Assembly: GCA_029863585.1 (NCBI GenBank)
Contig: JAOTVC010000004.1
Location: 1-48,670, forward strand
DNA from: Alphaproteobacteria bacterium
GTDB taxonomy: Bacteria > Pseudomonadota > Alphaproteobacteria > SMXQ01
Direction of reading: 5' to 3'
Length of the DNA stretch: 48,670 nucleotides
Shown piece after piece: positions 30,872-39,246 of this stretch. The notes beneath the pieces are model-generated. The model saw only the letters and a program-made list of their open reading frames with translations. It searched no databases and was not told where the DNA came from. The translations under genes and the position numbers were made by a program. Each line of letters opens with the position of its first letter. The first letter of the stretch is position 1.

Positions 30872-32425
30872 TTATGCCGCTTCGGTCCGCGAGGACCGCT
30901 CCGCCTTTGTCCCGCTTTCCCTGACGTCGGCGGGGGATGGATCTTCTTTCGGTTTCGGCGGCATTCCCGGGAGGGTAATGGTGACGGCGGTGCCGACGTC
31001 GGGCATGCTTTCTATGGTGAAGGTGCCGCCGAGTGCCTCGGTGAAGCGGCGGCTCAGTGTCAGGCCGAGGCCGGTGCCCTCCCGGCTGCGAGTCAGCGCG
31101 TTCTCGATTTGACCGAACGGTGCCTCGGCGAGCGCAATGTCTTCGGGCCGTATGCCGATCCCGTTGTCGATCACGCGGATGACGGCCGAACCGGTCGCCG
31201 GATCCTGTTCCAGCCTGATGCGGACCGTACCGCCCTTGGGCGTGAACTTGAGCCCGTTGGTGGCAATGTTGACGAGGATCTGGCGCAGCTTGGCGGCATC
31301 GGTCTCTAGGGGGCTGAGGTCGTTGATCGCTTCGACGACGATTCGGTTTTCGTACTGTTCCGCGACCGGGGCCAGCATGCGCGCGACGCCGTTCGCAATG
31401 GCGGGCACGTCGATCACTTGGCGGTGGATCGCCAAGGAGCCGCTTTCGACCTTCACGAGGTCGAGCACCTCGTTGATGATTCCCAGCAGGTGCTGACCGG
31501 ATTTGCCGATGTCCTGCACGTATTCCTTGTAGGTGGCGTGGCCGAGGGGACCGGCGATTTCCTTCTCGAGGATCTCGGCGAAGCCGATGATGGCGTTGAG
31601 GGGCGTGCGCAGCTCGTGGCTGATACTGGTGATGAACTGGGTCTTCTCCCGCGCCGCGGCTTCCGCGTTCGCCTTGGCCCTCGCCAGGGCAAGATTGGCA
31701 TCATGGTCGGCCCGCGCCTTCTTTTCGGCGTTCCAGACGATGGTCAGAAGCAGAACGAACAGAAGGGCGAAAGCGGCGGCGATGACGATGCCGGTCTCCA
31801 CGCTGGCGGCCTTGATAGCCTTGTGCAGCGCCGTGATGTCTCGGTAGATCTTGATCACGCCGATGACCGGGCCCTGGTCGTAGCCCGAACGAATCGGCAG
31901 GTAACCCGCCAGCAACCAGAGATCTTTCCGCGGTCCCGACCAAGCCCTGAATTCCTCCCTGAACAGTTCCCTCACCACGTTGCTGCCGCCGAACGCGGCG
32001 ATGAAGCGATCGTTCTTGCTGTAATCCTGTCCAACTTCCATTGGGTCGGTCGAATAGGCCACCAGGCCGTCGGTGCCATAGATCTTCAGCTTGAGGATGG
32101 GCGTGCCGGCCAGGTAGCGGCGTACCGCCGCGTCGAGATGCTGATAGGAGGGATAGGTGGGGGCGATCTCGTTATCGGTTTCCGCCAGGTCGAGAAGGGG
32201 CATGACCTCGTCGAGCAAGCCGTTGCTGAGCGCCTGGAGCACGTAGCCGTTGGTTTCCGAGGCGATCCGTTCGGTTTGGGCGGTGGTGGTCAGCTGGTGG
32301 ATATTGACCAGGAACACCGCCGTCAGGATCATGATCGCGCCCGCGGCGACGGCGAATTTCTGGGTCAAAGAGGGGTTGTGCTTACCCGCAGGCGGCTCGT
32401 CCTGCGTTTCAGTTGCGTTTGTCAT
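30872..32425 (-). CDS. Membrane sensor histidine kinase with periplasmic sensor region (orphan)
   Basis: 517 residues from the ATG at 32425; a longer frame to 32479 is less likely. Membrane segments at residues 24-43 and 211-231 flank a ~165-residue periplasmic region ending in GVIKIYRDIT, similar to double-Cache/PAS-like sensors. A helical linker rich in Ala and charged residues (235-262) leads to HisKA with His270 in SISHELRTPLNAIIGFAEI. The ATPase domain has ILVNIATNGLKFTP, VIDNGIGI and the GTGLGLTLSRRF segment. No response regulator is nearby. It is downstream of hemF on the same strand but separated by 138 bases with a large inverted repeat, so it is probably transcribed separately. Confidence 0.94.
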   Translation of the reverse strand: MTNATETQDEPPAGKHNPSLTQKFAVAAGAIMILTAVFLVNIHQLTTTAQTERIASETNGYVLQALSNGLLDEVMPLLDLAETDNEIAPTYPSYQHLDAAVRRYLAGTPILKLKIYGTDGLVAYSTDPMEVGQDYSKNDRFIAAFGGSNVVRELFREEFRAWSGPRKDLWLLAGYLPIRSGYDQGPVIGVIKIYRDITALHKAIKAASVETGIVIAAAFALLFVLLLTIVWNAEKKARADHDANLALARAKANAEAAAREKTQFITSISHELRTPLNAIIGFAEILEKEIAGPLGHATYKEYVQDIGKSGQHLLGIINEVLDLVKVESGSLAIHRQVIDVPAIANGVARMLAPVAEQYENRIVVEAINDLSPLETDAAKLRQILVNIATNGLKFTPKGGTVRIRLEQDPATGSAVIRVIDNGIGIRPEDIALAEAPFGQIENALTRSREGTGLGLTLSRRFTEALGGTFTIESMPDVGTAVTITLPGMPPKPKEDPSPADVRESGTKAERSSRTEAA

Positions 32426-32482
32426 GGCGTCGGTTGGCGCGCCAACCGTGATGTGCCAGGCGCGCCGCGGCTCTCCCATATC

Positions 32483-32521
32483 CAGGGACCCCAGATCCCC
32501 TTCGGATGCCCAGGGTCCCTG
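32483..32521. repeat. Long inverted repeat upstream of the histidine kinase gene
   Basis: CAGGGACCC (32483-32491) pairs with GGGTCCCTG (32513-32521), with a smaller ATCC/GGAT pair inside the 21-base spacer. It lies 58 bases upstream of the kinase ATG, between that gene and hemF. It could be an operator or a transcript hairpin. No T-run follows on the minus strand, which argues against a simple hemF terminator. Confidence 0.55.
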
Positions 32522-32563
32522 AAATAGGTAAAAAAACCTTTTAATTTGTTGGGATAAGGGGGC

Positions 32564-33460
32564 TCAGGGCCAGCTGGCCTCGGGCGGCAGGGACATCAGG
32601 ATGGCTTCCGTGTTGCCGCCGGTCTTGAGGCCGAATTGGGTGCCCCGATCGTAGAGCAGGTTGAACTCGACGTAGCGGCCGCGGCGGATCAGTTGATGGC
32701 GGCGTTGGTCCGGGGTCCAAGCCGCGGTCATGCGCCCGGCCACCAGGGCCGGATAACAGTCGAGGAAGGCTTGGCCGACCGCCCGGGTGAAGGCGAAATC
32801 CGCGTCCCAATCCCCGGACTCCAGGTAATCGTAAAAGATGCCGCCCAGACCGCGCGGCTCATTGCGATGGGGCAGGTAGAAATATTCGTCGCACCAGGCC
32901 TTGTATTTCTCGTAGTAGGCGGCATCGGCGCCGTCGCAGGCCGCTTTCAGCGCGGCATGGAAGGCCGCGGCGTCGGCCTTGGCTGCGGCGGAGTCGGGGA
33001 ACATCGGCGTGATGTCGGCGCCGCCGCCGAACCACGATTTGGCGGTGACGATGTGCCGCGTGTTCATGTGCACCGCCGGCACCAGGGGCGAGCGCAGATG
33101 CGCCACCAGGGAGATGCCCGAAGCCCAGAAACGAGGATCGTCCTCGGTGCCGGGGATCTGGCCGGCGAACGCCTCGCCGAACCGGCCTTCGACGGTGGAG
33201 ACGTTGACCCCGACCTTTTCGAACACCCGCCCGCGCATCACCGCCGTCACGCCGCCGCCGCCGCCGGTGCCCGCGCCACCCTCTTCGGCCCGGGTCCAGG
33301 AGGTACGCTCGAACCGGCCAGGGGCGATGTCGGGTACCAGTTCGAGGGCCGGTCCGCTGAGCTCGTCTTCCAGCCGCTCGAAGGCGGCACAGATCCGATC
33401 GCGCAAGCCTTCGAACCAGGCGCGGGCGGCCTCTTTACGGGTATCGGGCGCGGTGGTCAC
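32564..33460 (-). CDS. hemF: Oxygen-dependent coproporphyrinogen III oxidase
   Basis: 298 residues from a GTG at 33460 that overlaps the trmL stop (GTGA). HemF landmarks are [14 protein letters not shown] near residue 53, [43 protein letters not shown] near residue 150, [20 protein letters not shown], and [20 protein letters not shown]...EAILMSLPP at the C-terminus. It oxidatively decarboxylates two propionates to form protoporphyrinogen IX during aerobic haem synthesis in the cytoplasm. A five-Gly run after the Glu-Glu near residue 63 is a harmless low-complexity loop. Confidence 0.96.
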   Translation of the reverse strand: MTTAPDTRKEAARAWFEGLRDRICAAFERLEDELSGPALELVPDIAPGRFERTSWTRAEEGGAGTGGGGGVTAVMRGRVFEKVGVNVSTVEGRFGEAFAGQIPGTEDDPRFWASGISLVAHLRSPLVPAVHMNTRHIVTAKSWFGGGADITPMFPDSAAAKADAAAFHAALKAACDGADAAYYEKYKAWCDEYFYLPHRNEPRGLGGIFYDYLESGDWDADFAFTRAVGQAFLDCYPALVAGRMTAAWTPDQRRHQLIRRGRYVEFNLLYDRGTQFGLKTGGNTEAILMSLPPEASWP

Positions 33461-33993
33461 GGCTCGGATTCTCCTTCTTGTTCTTGCCAAGGGGTGGAAG
33501 CGGCGGGCCGCGGCGGCCCGGAGGACGATAGGGGCGCGTCGCCCGGGAAGCTGCAAGTCTGACGCAGCCCTTCGCCCAGCGCCATGGCCGCGGCGGTGGC
33601 CACATTAAGGCTGCGCATGCCGTCCGCCAAGGGGATACGGAGCCTGAGCGCCGCCGCATCGTGCACGAAATCGGGGACGCCCGCGCTTTCGCGCCCGAAC
33701 ATCAACACGTCGCCCGATCGGTAGGCGGCATCGCGGTAGTCGGTCTCTCCCCGTGTGGTGAACAGCACGAGGCGGTTGTCCGGGCCGAGCGCGGCGCAAA
33801 AGGCGGACCAGTTCGCGTGGCTGGCAAGGGCCGCGGTTGCCGCGTAATCGAGGCCCGCGCGCTTGACCTTGGTGTCCGACAGCACGAAGCCCGTGGGCCC
33901 GATGATGTCGACGCCGACGCCGAGACAGGCGGCGAGACGCAGGATCGCGCCGGCGTTCTGGGGGATATCGGGTTGGAAAAGCGCGATGCGCAA
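33457..33993 (-). CDS. trmL: tRNA (cytidine(34)-2'-O)-methyltransferase
   Basis: 178 residues. The protein starts at the expected place ([14 protein letters not shown]) but the codon is TTG at 33993, with GGAGAC upstream. SPOUT-knot motifs are [13 protein letters not shown] (motif 1), [11 protein letters not shown] (motif 2) and [22 protein letters not shown] (motif 3). The enzyme methylates the wobble nucleotide of certain tRNA-Leu species. The last ~35 residues, Pro/Ser/Gln/Glu-rich, extend beyond the usual end and look disordered. It is coupled to hemF by a 4-base overlap. Confidence 0.93.
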   Translation of the reverse strand: MRIALFQPDIPQNAGAILRLAACLGVGVDIIGPTGFVLSDTKVKRAGLDYAATAALASHANWSAFCAALGPDNRLVLFTTRGETDYRDAAYRSGDVLMFGRESAGVPDFVHDAAALRLRIPLADGMRSLNVATAAAMALGEGLRQTCSFPGDAPLSSSGPPRPAASTPWQEQEGESEP

Positions 33994-34085
33994 ATTGGGT
34001 CTCCGGGTTCCCGGGCGGAGGGCGGAACGGCTCGATTAGGTCTTTGCTTGATCAAGATTTTATATTACACCCACAGCCACCGACG

Positions 34086-34129
34086 CCACCCGAGGAACGG
34101 TGGATGCGCCGTTCCTGCCGTCGGGGTGG
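34086..34129 (+). promoter_or_regulatory. Long hairpin in the petABC leader
   Basis: Two stacked stems: CCACCCGA with TCGGGGTGG (one bulge), and inside it GGAACGG with CCGTTCC around an 8-base loop. It ends 18 bases before the petA ATG, leaving AAGGAACG free as ribosome binding site. Upstream, at 34047-34066, are a perfect palindrome CTTGATCAAG and an AT-rich TATATTA stretch that may belong to the promoter. A role in mRNA stability or translation is inferred. Confidence 0.5.
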
Positions 34130-34147
34130 GGAAACAAGGAACGAAAT

Positions 34148-34711
34148 ATGTCACATTCCGCAGAGGATACAGGTCCTGGGCACCCGGCCGGGGACGATGG
34201 TGAAACGCGCCGCGATTTTCTGACCCTGGCCACGGCGGCCCTCGGGGTGGGCGGCGCCGCGCTGGCGGTTTGGCCGCTGATCGATTCGATGAATCCGGCG
34301 GCCGATACCCTGGCGCTGTCCACCATCGAAGTCGACATCAAGGCCGTCAAGCCGGGCCAGCGCATTACTGTCAAATGGCGCGGCAAGCCCGTGTTCATCG
34401 ACCACCGGACGCCGGAACAGATCAAGAAGGCCGAGGCCGACGATGGCGCCGGCCTGCCCGACCCCCAGGCCGACAAGGATCGCGTCAAGAAGCCCGAATG
34501 GCTTGTCCTGGTGGGGGTCTGCACCCATCTGGGCTGCGTTCCTCTGGGCCAGAAACCGAGCCAGCCGCGCGGCGAATTCGGCGGCTGGTTCTGTCCCTGC
34601 CACGGAAGCCATTACGATTTTTCCGGCCGTATCCGCAAGGGACCGGCGCCGACGAACCTCGAGGTTCCCCAGTACCAGTTCCTCAATGAGACCACACTCC
34701 GCATAGGGTAG
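34148..34711 (+). CDS. petA: Ubiquinol-cytochrome c reductase iron-sulfur (Rieske) subunit
   Basis: 187 residues from the ATG at 34148 with AAGGAACG upstream. A twin-arginine motif TRRDFL precedes the membrane anchor ([19 protein letters not shown]). The Rieske cluster motifs are CTHLGC and CPCHGSHYD, and a [10 protein letters not shown] segment follows. It carries electrons from ubiquinol to cytochrome c1 in complex III. It is the first gene of petABC, 14 bases before petB. Its export through the Tat pathway is expected from the signal and the folded cluster. Confidence 0.97.
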   Translation: MSHSAEDTGPGHPAGDDGETRRDFLTLATAALGVGGAALAVWPLIDSMNPAADTLALSTIEVDIKAVKPGQRITVKWRGKPVFIDHRTPEQIKKAEADDGAGLPDPQADKDRVKKPEWLVLVGVCTHLGCVPLGQKPSQPRGEFGGWFCPCHGSHYDFSGRIRKGPAPTNLEVPQYQFLNETTLRIG

Positions 34712-34725
34712 AACAAGGAAAAGCC

Positions 34726-36042
34726 ATGACCGCGCCCAGCGAGCCCACCGGGGCAGCGCCGACGGAAGGCAGCCCCGGTATGATCGGCAAAGCCAAGGAC
34801 TGGATCGACTACCGGATGCCGATCTTCAGTTTCATGGACCACGAGCTCCATGAATATCCGACGCCGAAGAACCTGAATTACTGGTGGAATTTCGGGTCGC
34901 TGGCGGGAATCATCTTAGTGATCATGATCGCCACCGGCATCGTGCTGGCGATGAATTACACGCCCCATGTGGACCATGCCTTCAATTCGGTCGAACGCAT
35001 CATGCGCGACGTCAATTACGGCTGGCTGATCCGCTACGTCCATATGAACGGCGCGTCGATGTTCTTCCTGGTGGTCTACATCCACATCTTCCGGGGGCTC
35101 TATTACGGCTCCTACAAGCCGCCCCGGGAACTCCTGTGGTGGCTCGGCATCGTCATCCTGCTCTTGATGATGATGACCGCCTTCATGGGCTACGTCCTGC
35201 CCTGGGGCCAGATGAGCTTCTGGGGCGCCACGGTGATCACCAACCTGTTCTCGGCCATTCCCTGGGTCGGCGATGCCATCGTGACCTGGCTGTGGGGCGG
35301 CTTCTCGGTCGATAACCCCACCCTGCAACGGTTTTTCTCGCTGCACTATCTGTTGCCGTTCGTCATCGTCGGCGTGGTGGTGCTTCACCTGTGGGCGCTG
35401 CACACCCACGGGTCCAACAATCCGCTCGGCATCGACCGCAAGTCGGACAAGGATTCGATCCCCTTCCATCCCTACTACACGATCAAGGACCTTTACGGCC
35501 TCGGCGTGTTGCTGATCTTTTACATGGCGATCGTGTTCTTCGCGCCTAACGTTCTGGGCGAGCCGGACAACTACATCCCGGCCAATCCCCTGGTGACGCC
35601 GGCCCATATCGTGCCGGAATGGTACCTGCTGCCGTTCTACGCCATCCTGCGCTCGATCACCTTCGACATCTGGTTCGTGGAAGCGAAGCTGCTCGGCGTC
35701 ATCGCCATGTTCGCCTCCATCTTCATCCTGTTCCTGCTGCCCTGGCTCGATTTCTCCAAGGTGCGCTCCGCCCGCTTCCGGCCGATCTACAAGCAGTTGT
35801 TCTGGGTCTTCCTGGTCGATTGCATCCTGCTCGGCATGGTCGGGGCGCACGCGCCCAACGACAAGGTGTTCCCCGGCATCGCCAATTTCGAATACGTGCA
35901 ACTGGGACAGATCACCACGGCGTATTACTTCGCGCACTTCCTGATCCTGATGCCCTTGCTGGCGAAATTCGAACCGACCCGGCCGTTGCCCGAAAGCATC
36001 TCCGAACCGGTGCTGGGCAACCGCGCGGAAGCAGGGGAGTAG
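34726..36042 (+). CDS. petB: Cytochrome b of the bc1 complex
   Basis: 438 residues, long for a b subunit because N- and C-terminal parts are both present in one chain, as in alphaproteobacteria. The haem-ligand helices are seen as [13 protein letters not shown]...[11 protein letters not shown] and the later [17 protein letters not shown]. The ubiquinol-oxidation-site motif PEWY is present ([13 protein letters not shown]). [20 protein letters not shown] is the other strongly conserved block. About eight membrane segments are predicted. It sits in the inner membrane between petA and petC, with a 3-base gap to petC. Confidence 0.98.
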   Translation: MTAPSEPTGAAPTEGSPGMIGKAKDWIDYRMPIFSFMDHELHEYPTPKNLNYWWNFGSLAGIILVIMIATGIVLAMNYTPHVDHAFNSVERIMRDVNYGWLIRYVHMNGASMFFLVVYIHIFRGLYYGSYKPPRELLWWLGIVILLLMMMTAFMGYVLPWGQMSFWGATVITNLFSAIPWVGDAIVTWLWGGFSVDNPTLQRFFSLHYLLPFVIVGVVVLHLWALHTHGSNNPLGIDRKSDKDSIPFHPYYTIKDLYGLGVLLIFYMAIVFFAPNVLGEPDNYIPANPLVTPAHIVPEWYLLPFYAILRSITFDIWFVEAKLLGVIAMFASIFILFLLPWLDFSKVRSARFRPIYKQLFWVFLVDCILLGMVGAHAPNDKVFPGIANFEYVQLGQITTAYYFAHFLILMPLLAKFEPTRPLPESISEPVLGNRAEAGE

Positions 36043-36045
36043 GAC

Positions 36046-36822
36046 ATGAGAAACATCAAAGCCCTTCTCGCCGTTTCCGCCATCGCTCTTGCGGCCGGTG
36101 CCGTCACCGTCAGTTCCCTTTCGGCCGCAACCGCGCCCAAGCCCAAGGCGCAGGACTGGTCGTTCCAGGGCCTGTTCGGCACCTTCGACCGGGCTTCCCT
36201 GCAACGCGGCTTCCAGGTCTACAAGGAGGTCTGCTCGGGCTGCCACGGGTTGAAGCACGTCGCCTACCGGAACCTTGCGGCGCTGGGTTATACCGAGGCC
36301 CAGGTCAAGGCCTTCGCGGCCGAGGTCGAGGTGACCGACGGCCCCAACGACAACGGCGAGATGTTCACCCGCAAGGCCAGGCCGTCGGACCGCTTCAAGA
36401 GCCCGTTCCCCAACGAACAGGCCGCCCGGGCCGCCAATAACGGCGCTTATCCGCCGGACCTTTCGGTCATCACCAAGGCCCGGCCCAAGGGCACCGATTA
36501 CCTCTACGCGCTGCTTACCACCTACAAGGAAGAGCCGCCCCAGGGGATGAAGATGCCCGAAGGCATGTTCTACAACGAGGCCTTCGCCGGTCAGCAGATC
36601 GCCATGGTGCCGCCGCTGGCGGCGGACGCCGTGCAATACCAGGACGGCACCAAGGCGACCGTGCCCCAGATGGCCAAGGACGTGACCACCTTCCTGGCCT
36701 GGGCGGCGGAGCCGGAACTGGAAGAGCGCAAGGCCATGGGCCGCGCGGTGATCATCTTCCTGATCGTTCTCACCGCCTTCATGTATGCGCTCAAGCGCAA
36801 GGTCTGGTCGGACCTCCACTAG
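36046..36822 (+). CDS. petC: Cytochrome c1 of the bc1 complex
   Basis: 258 residues. A Sec signal (MRNIKALLAVSAIALAAGAV) precedes the mature protein. The haem c motif is CSGCHGLKHVAYRN (CxxCH at about residues 63-67). The Met ligand is probably in the GQQIAMVPPL segment. A C-terminal membrane anchor, AVIIFLIVLTAFMYALKRKVW, holds the haem domain on the periplasmic side. It passes electrons to soluble or membrane-bound cytochrome c. It closes the petABC operon; mtnP follows after 22 bases, so some read-through is possible. Confidence 0.97.
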   Translation: MRNIKALLAVSAIALAAGAVTVSSLSAATAPKPKAQDWSFQGLFGTFDRASLQRGFQVYKEVCSGCHGLKHVAYRNLAALGYTEAQVKAFAAEVEVTDGPNDNGEMFTRKARPSDRFKSPFPNEQAARAANNGAYPPDLSVITKARPKGTDYLYALLTTYKEEPPQGMKMPEGMFYNEAFAGQQIAMVPPLAADAVQYQDGTKATVPQMAKDVTTFLAWAAEPELEERKAMGRAVIIFLIVLTAFMYALKRKVWSDLH

Positions 36823-36844
36823 CCGGACACGAGGGGACCTGCCG

Positions 36845-37729
36845 ATGGCCGAGGGGCGCGAACCCGTCCTGGGAGTGATCGGCGGTTCCGGCCTCTACGA
36901 GATCGACGGCCTCACCAACACGCGCTGGGAGGCGGTGGAGAGCCCGTTCGGTCCACCGTCCGACGAATTTTTGTTCGGCGAGATCGGCGGCAAGCCGGTG
37001 GTGTTCTGCCCGCGCCACGGACGCGGCCACCGCATCCCGCCCGGCGAGATCAATTTCCGCGCCAATATCGACGCCTTGAAACGCGTCGGCGTGACCGAGA
37101 TCATTTCGATCAGCGCGGTGGGGTCGCTGCACGAGGATTTCGCGCCCGGCACCTTCGTCATCGTCGACCAGTTCATCGACCGGACGAAAGCCCGGCCGGC
37201 GAGCTTTTTCGGCACCGGCATGGTGGCCCATGTGTCCATGGCGCGCCCGGTGTGCGGCCGGCTGGCGGCCCTGGTGGAGGCGCAGGCCCGCGCCCGGGAC
37301 ATCCCGACCGCGGCCGGGGGGACCTATCTCGCCATGGAGGGGCCGCAGTTCTCTTCCCTCGCGGAATCGGAGCTCTACCGCTCCTGGGGCGCCCATGTGA
37401 TCGGCATGACCAACATGCCCGAAGCCCGGCTCGCCCGGGAGGCGGAGATCTGCTATGTCACCGTCGCTATGGTCACCGATTACGATTGCTGGCACGAAGG
37501 CCACGACGACGTCACCGTCGACGCCATCATCGCCACCCTGATGGCCAATGCCGATGCCGCCCGCGGCCTGGTGGGGGGGCTGGCACCGGCGCTCAAGGAT
37601 GCTCCGGTGCCTTGCCCGGCGGGCTGCCACCGGTCGCTGGACAGCGCCCTGATCACCGCGCCGGACGCGCGCGATCCGGAGATCCTCGCCCGCCTCGACG
37701 CCGTCGCCGGGCGGGTGCTGGGATCGTAA
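36845..37729 (+). CDS. mtnP: S-methyl-5'-thioadenosine phosphorylase
   Basis: 294 residues from the ATG at 36845; the open frame before it overlaps petC. PNP/MTAP-family landmarks are GVIGGSGLYEIDG (N-terminal phosphate loop), FCPRHGRGHRIPPGEINFRANIDALK, ISAVGSLHEDFAPGTFVIVDQFIDR, YLAMEGPQFSSLAESE, and IGMTNMPEARLAREAEICYVTVAMVTDYDCWH. It releases adenine from methylthioadenosine, giving methylthioribose 1-phosphate. The class II aldolase gene starts 16 bases later and is probably in the same transcript. Confidence 0.96.
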   Translation: MAEGREPVLGVIGGSGLYEIDGLTNTRWEAVESPFGPPSDEFLFGEIGGKPVVFCPRHGRGHRIPPGEINFRANIDALKRVGVTEIISISAVGSLHEDFAPGTFVIVDQFIDRTKARPASFFGTGMVAHVSMARPVCGRLAALVEAQARARDIPTAAGGTYLAMEGPQFSSLAESELYRSWGAHVIGMTNMPEARLAREAEICYVTVAMVTDYDCWHEGHDDVTVDAIIATLMANADAARGLVGGLAPALKDAPVPCPAGCHRSLDSALITAPDARDPEILARLDAVAGRVLGS

Positions 37730-37745
37730 CCGGCGGCGCCGCCCC

Positions 37746-38426
37746 ATGGCCCATGACGCCCTTCGCCGTAAGCTGATCCACACCACCCAGGAGATGGCGC
37801 GCCTCGGCCTCAACACCGGCACCGCCGGTAATGCCAGCGTCCGCGCCGGCGCGGGGTACCTCGTCACGCCGACCGGCATGGACTACGCCGGCCTCAAGCC
37901 CGCCGACATCACCGCGATGGATTTCGAAGGCCGCGCCACCGGGCGGCGGGCGCCGTCATCGGAATGGCCGTTCCACGGCGACATCCTCAAAGCCCGGCCC
38001 GAATTCGGCGCCGTGCTGCACGCTCATCCGCCCCACGCCACGGCGCTGGCCTGCTTGGGCAAGCCGATCCCGGCCTTCCACTACATGGTGGCGGTGGCGG
38101 GCGGTGCCGACATCCGCTGCGCCGCTTACGCCACCTTCGGCTCACGCGCGCTGTCGCGCCATGCGCTGGCGGCGCTCGAGGACCGCCGGGCCTGCCTGCT
38201 CGCCAATCACGGGATGATCAGTTGCGGTGCCGATCTCGATGCCGCGCTGGCGCTGGCGGTCGAGGTGGAGACGCTGGCGCGCCAGTACCTGCTGGCTCTT
38301 TCGGCCGGGCGGCCGCAGATCCTGCCGGCGCGCGAAATGGCCAAGGTGATCGGCCTTTTCAAAAGCTACGGCCGGCAACCCGATCGGGCGGCCGGCCGCA
38401 ACAAGCGCGAAAGCGGAAAGGCCTAA
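37746..38426 (+). CDS. Class II aldolase/adducin family protein (likely 5-(methylthio)ribulose- or 5-deoxyribulose-phosphate aldolase)
   Basis: 226 residues of the fuculose-phosphate-aldolase fold. Zinc-site and catalytic features are TGNASVR-type (GTAGNASVR), SSEWPFHGDIL (catalytic Glu), AVLHAHPPHATALAC (two His) and CLLANHGMISCG (third His). Such enzymes split sugar phosphates to dihydroxyacetone phosphate and an aldehyde. Its position beside mtnP matches the known dihydroxyacetone-phosphate (MTA-isoprenoid) shunt of Rhodospirillum, where this aldolase follows MtnP and MtnA. No mtnA is in the window. A Lys/Arg-rich tail ends the protein. Its stop overlaps the convergent hydrolase stop by four bases. 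Confidence 0.88.
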   Translation: MAHDALRRKLIHTTQEMARLGLNTGTAGNASVRAGAGYLVTPTGMDYAGLKPADITAMDFEGRATGRRAPSSEWPFHGDILKARPEFGAVLHAHPPHATALACLGKPIPAFHYMVAVAGGADIRCAAYATFGSRALSRHALAALEDRRACLLANHGMISCGADLDAALALAVEVETLARQYLLALSAGRPQILPAREMAKVIGLFKSYGRQPDRAAGRNKRESGKA

Positions 38427-39109
38427 GCCGTCGCCGCCTGCGAGGCGATGTGCTCGGCCAGGAAGTCGAGCGTGCGCTGGCGCGCCAGCTTGGCCGCGTC
38501 CTCGTTGTAGGAGCTGCGGTGATCGCAGTTGAATCCGTGGCCGGCGCCTTCATACATGTAGACGGGCACGTCGGGCTGGGCCGCCTTGATCTTCGCGACC
38601 TTGTCCGGACCGATGCCCTTATCCTCGGTGCCGATGTGGCAGATGATCGGGCATTTGGGCTTTTCGTCGGCGAAGTCCGCGGCATTGCCGCCGTAATAGG
38701 ACACCGAGGCGTCGTAATTGCCACGCGTCGCCCCGAGCCAAGCCACCGATCCGCCGAAGCAGTAGCCGATGATGGCGACCTTGCCGGCGTCGCGCACGGC
38801 GTCGGCCGCGGCCTGGGCGTCGGCCAGGGAATCGTCCCAGTTCAGTTTGCCCCGGGTCGACTTGCCGGTTTCCTGGGATTCCGGATCGTAGCCGAGTTCC
38901 ATGCCCTTCTCGACGCGGTCGAACAGGGCGGGGGCGATGGCGACATAGCCGTCGGCGGCGTAGCCGTCGCAGACCTCCTTGATGTGCTTATTGACGCCGA
39001 AGATTTCCTGGATGATCACGACGGCGCCCTTGGGCGTGCCGGCGGGGTCGGCGCGGTAGGCGTCGAGCTTGAAGCCGTCGGCGGCGGTCAGCTTAACCGT
39101 TTGTCCCAT
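38423..39109 (-). CDS. Dienelactone hydrolase family protein
   Basis: 228 residues from the ATG at 39109, which has GGAGGACC upstream; the longer frame to 39232 is not supported. The fold is alpha/beta hydrolase. The nucleophile region is GYCFGGSVAWLG, with the Cys typical of dienelactone hydrolases. The acid is probably in CHIGTEDKGIGPD and the base is the His in YEGAGHGFNCD. Members hydrolyse dienelactone or related esters; many have broader roles. It is convergent with the aldolase gene and single. The biological substrate is unknown. Confidence 0.93.
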   Translation of the reverse strand: MGQTVKLTAADGFKLDAYRADPAGTPKGAVVIIQEIFGVNKHIKEVCDGYAADGYVAIAPALFDRVEKGMELGYDPESQETGKSTRGKLNWDDSLADAQAAADAVRDAGKVAIIGYCFGGSVAWLGATRGNYDASVSYYGGNAADFADEKPKCPIICHIGTEDKGIGPDKVAKIKAAQPDVPVYMYEGAGHGFNCDHRSSYNEDAAKLARQRTLDFLAEHIASQAATA

Positions 39110-39169
39110 TGCTGGTCCTCCATGTTTTCGTTGATTGAGCGGTGATAACGGAATGGTGAAATAAGGTTC

Positions 39170-39189
39170 GGCCCGGTTACGCCCGGGCC
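39170..39189 (-). terminator. Possible terminator downstream of ychF
   Basis: GGCCCGG and CCGGGCC pair around a 6-base loop, about 58 bases after the ychF stop on the minus strand and before the dienelactone hydrolase start. The following sequence is AT-leaning but has no clean T-run. Confidence 0.4.
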
Positions 39190-39246
39190 GTTTGTGAAGC
39201 GGGATTGTAAAGCCTCCGCGGCCTGCGTGCAATCGGCGCCGGCGTC

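Noticed and set aside
34915-36819. A 634-codon minus-strand frame opposite petB and petC
   Set aside because: It is the antisense shadow of two well-identified cytochrome genes and shows no protein features of its own.
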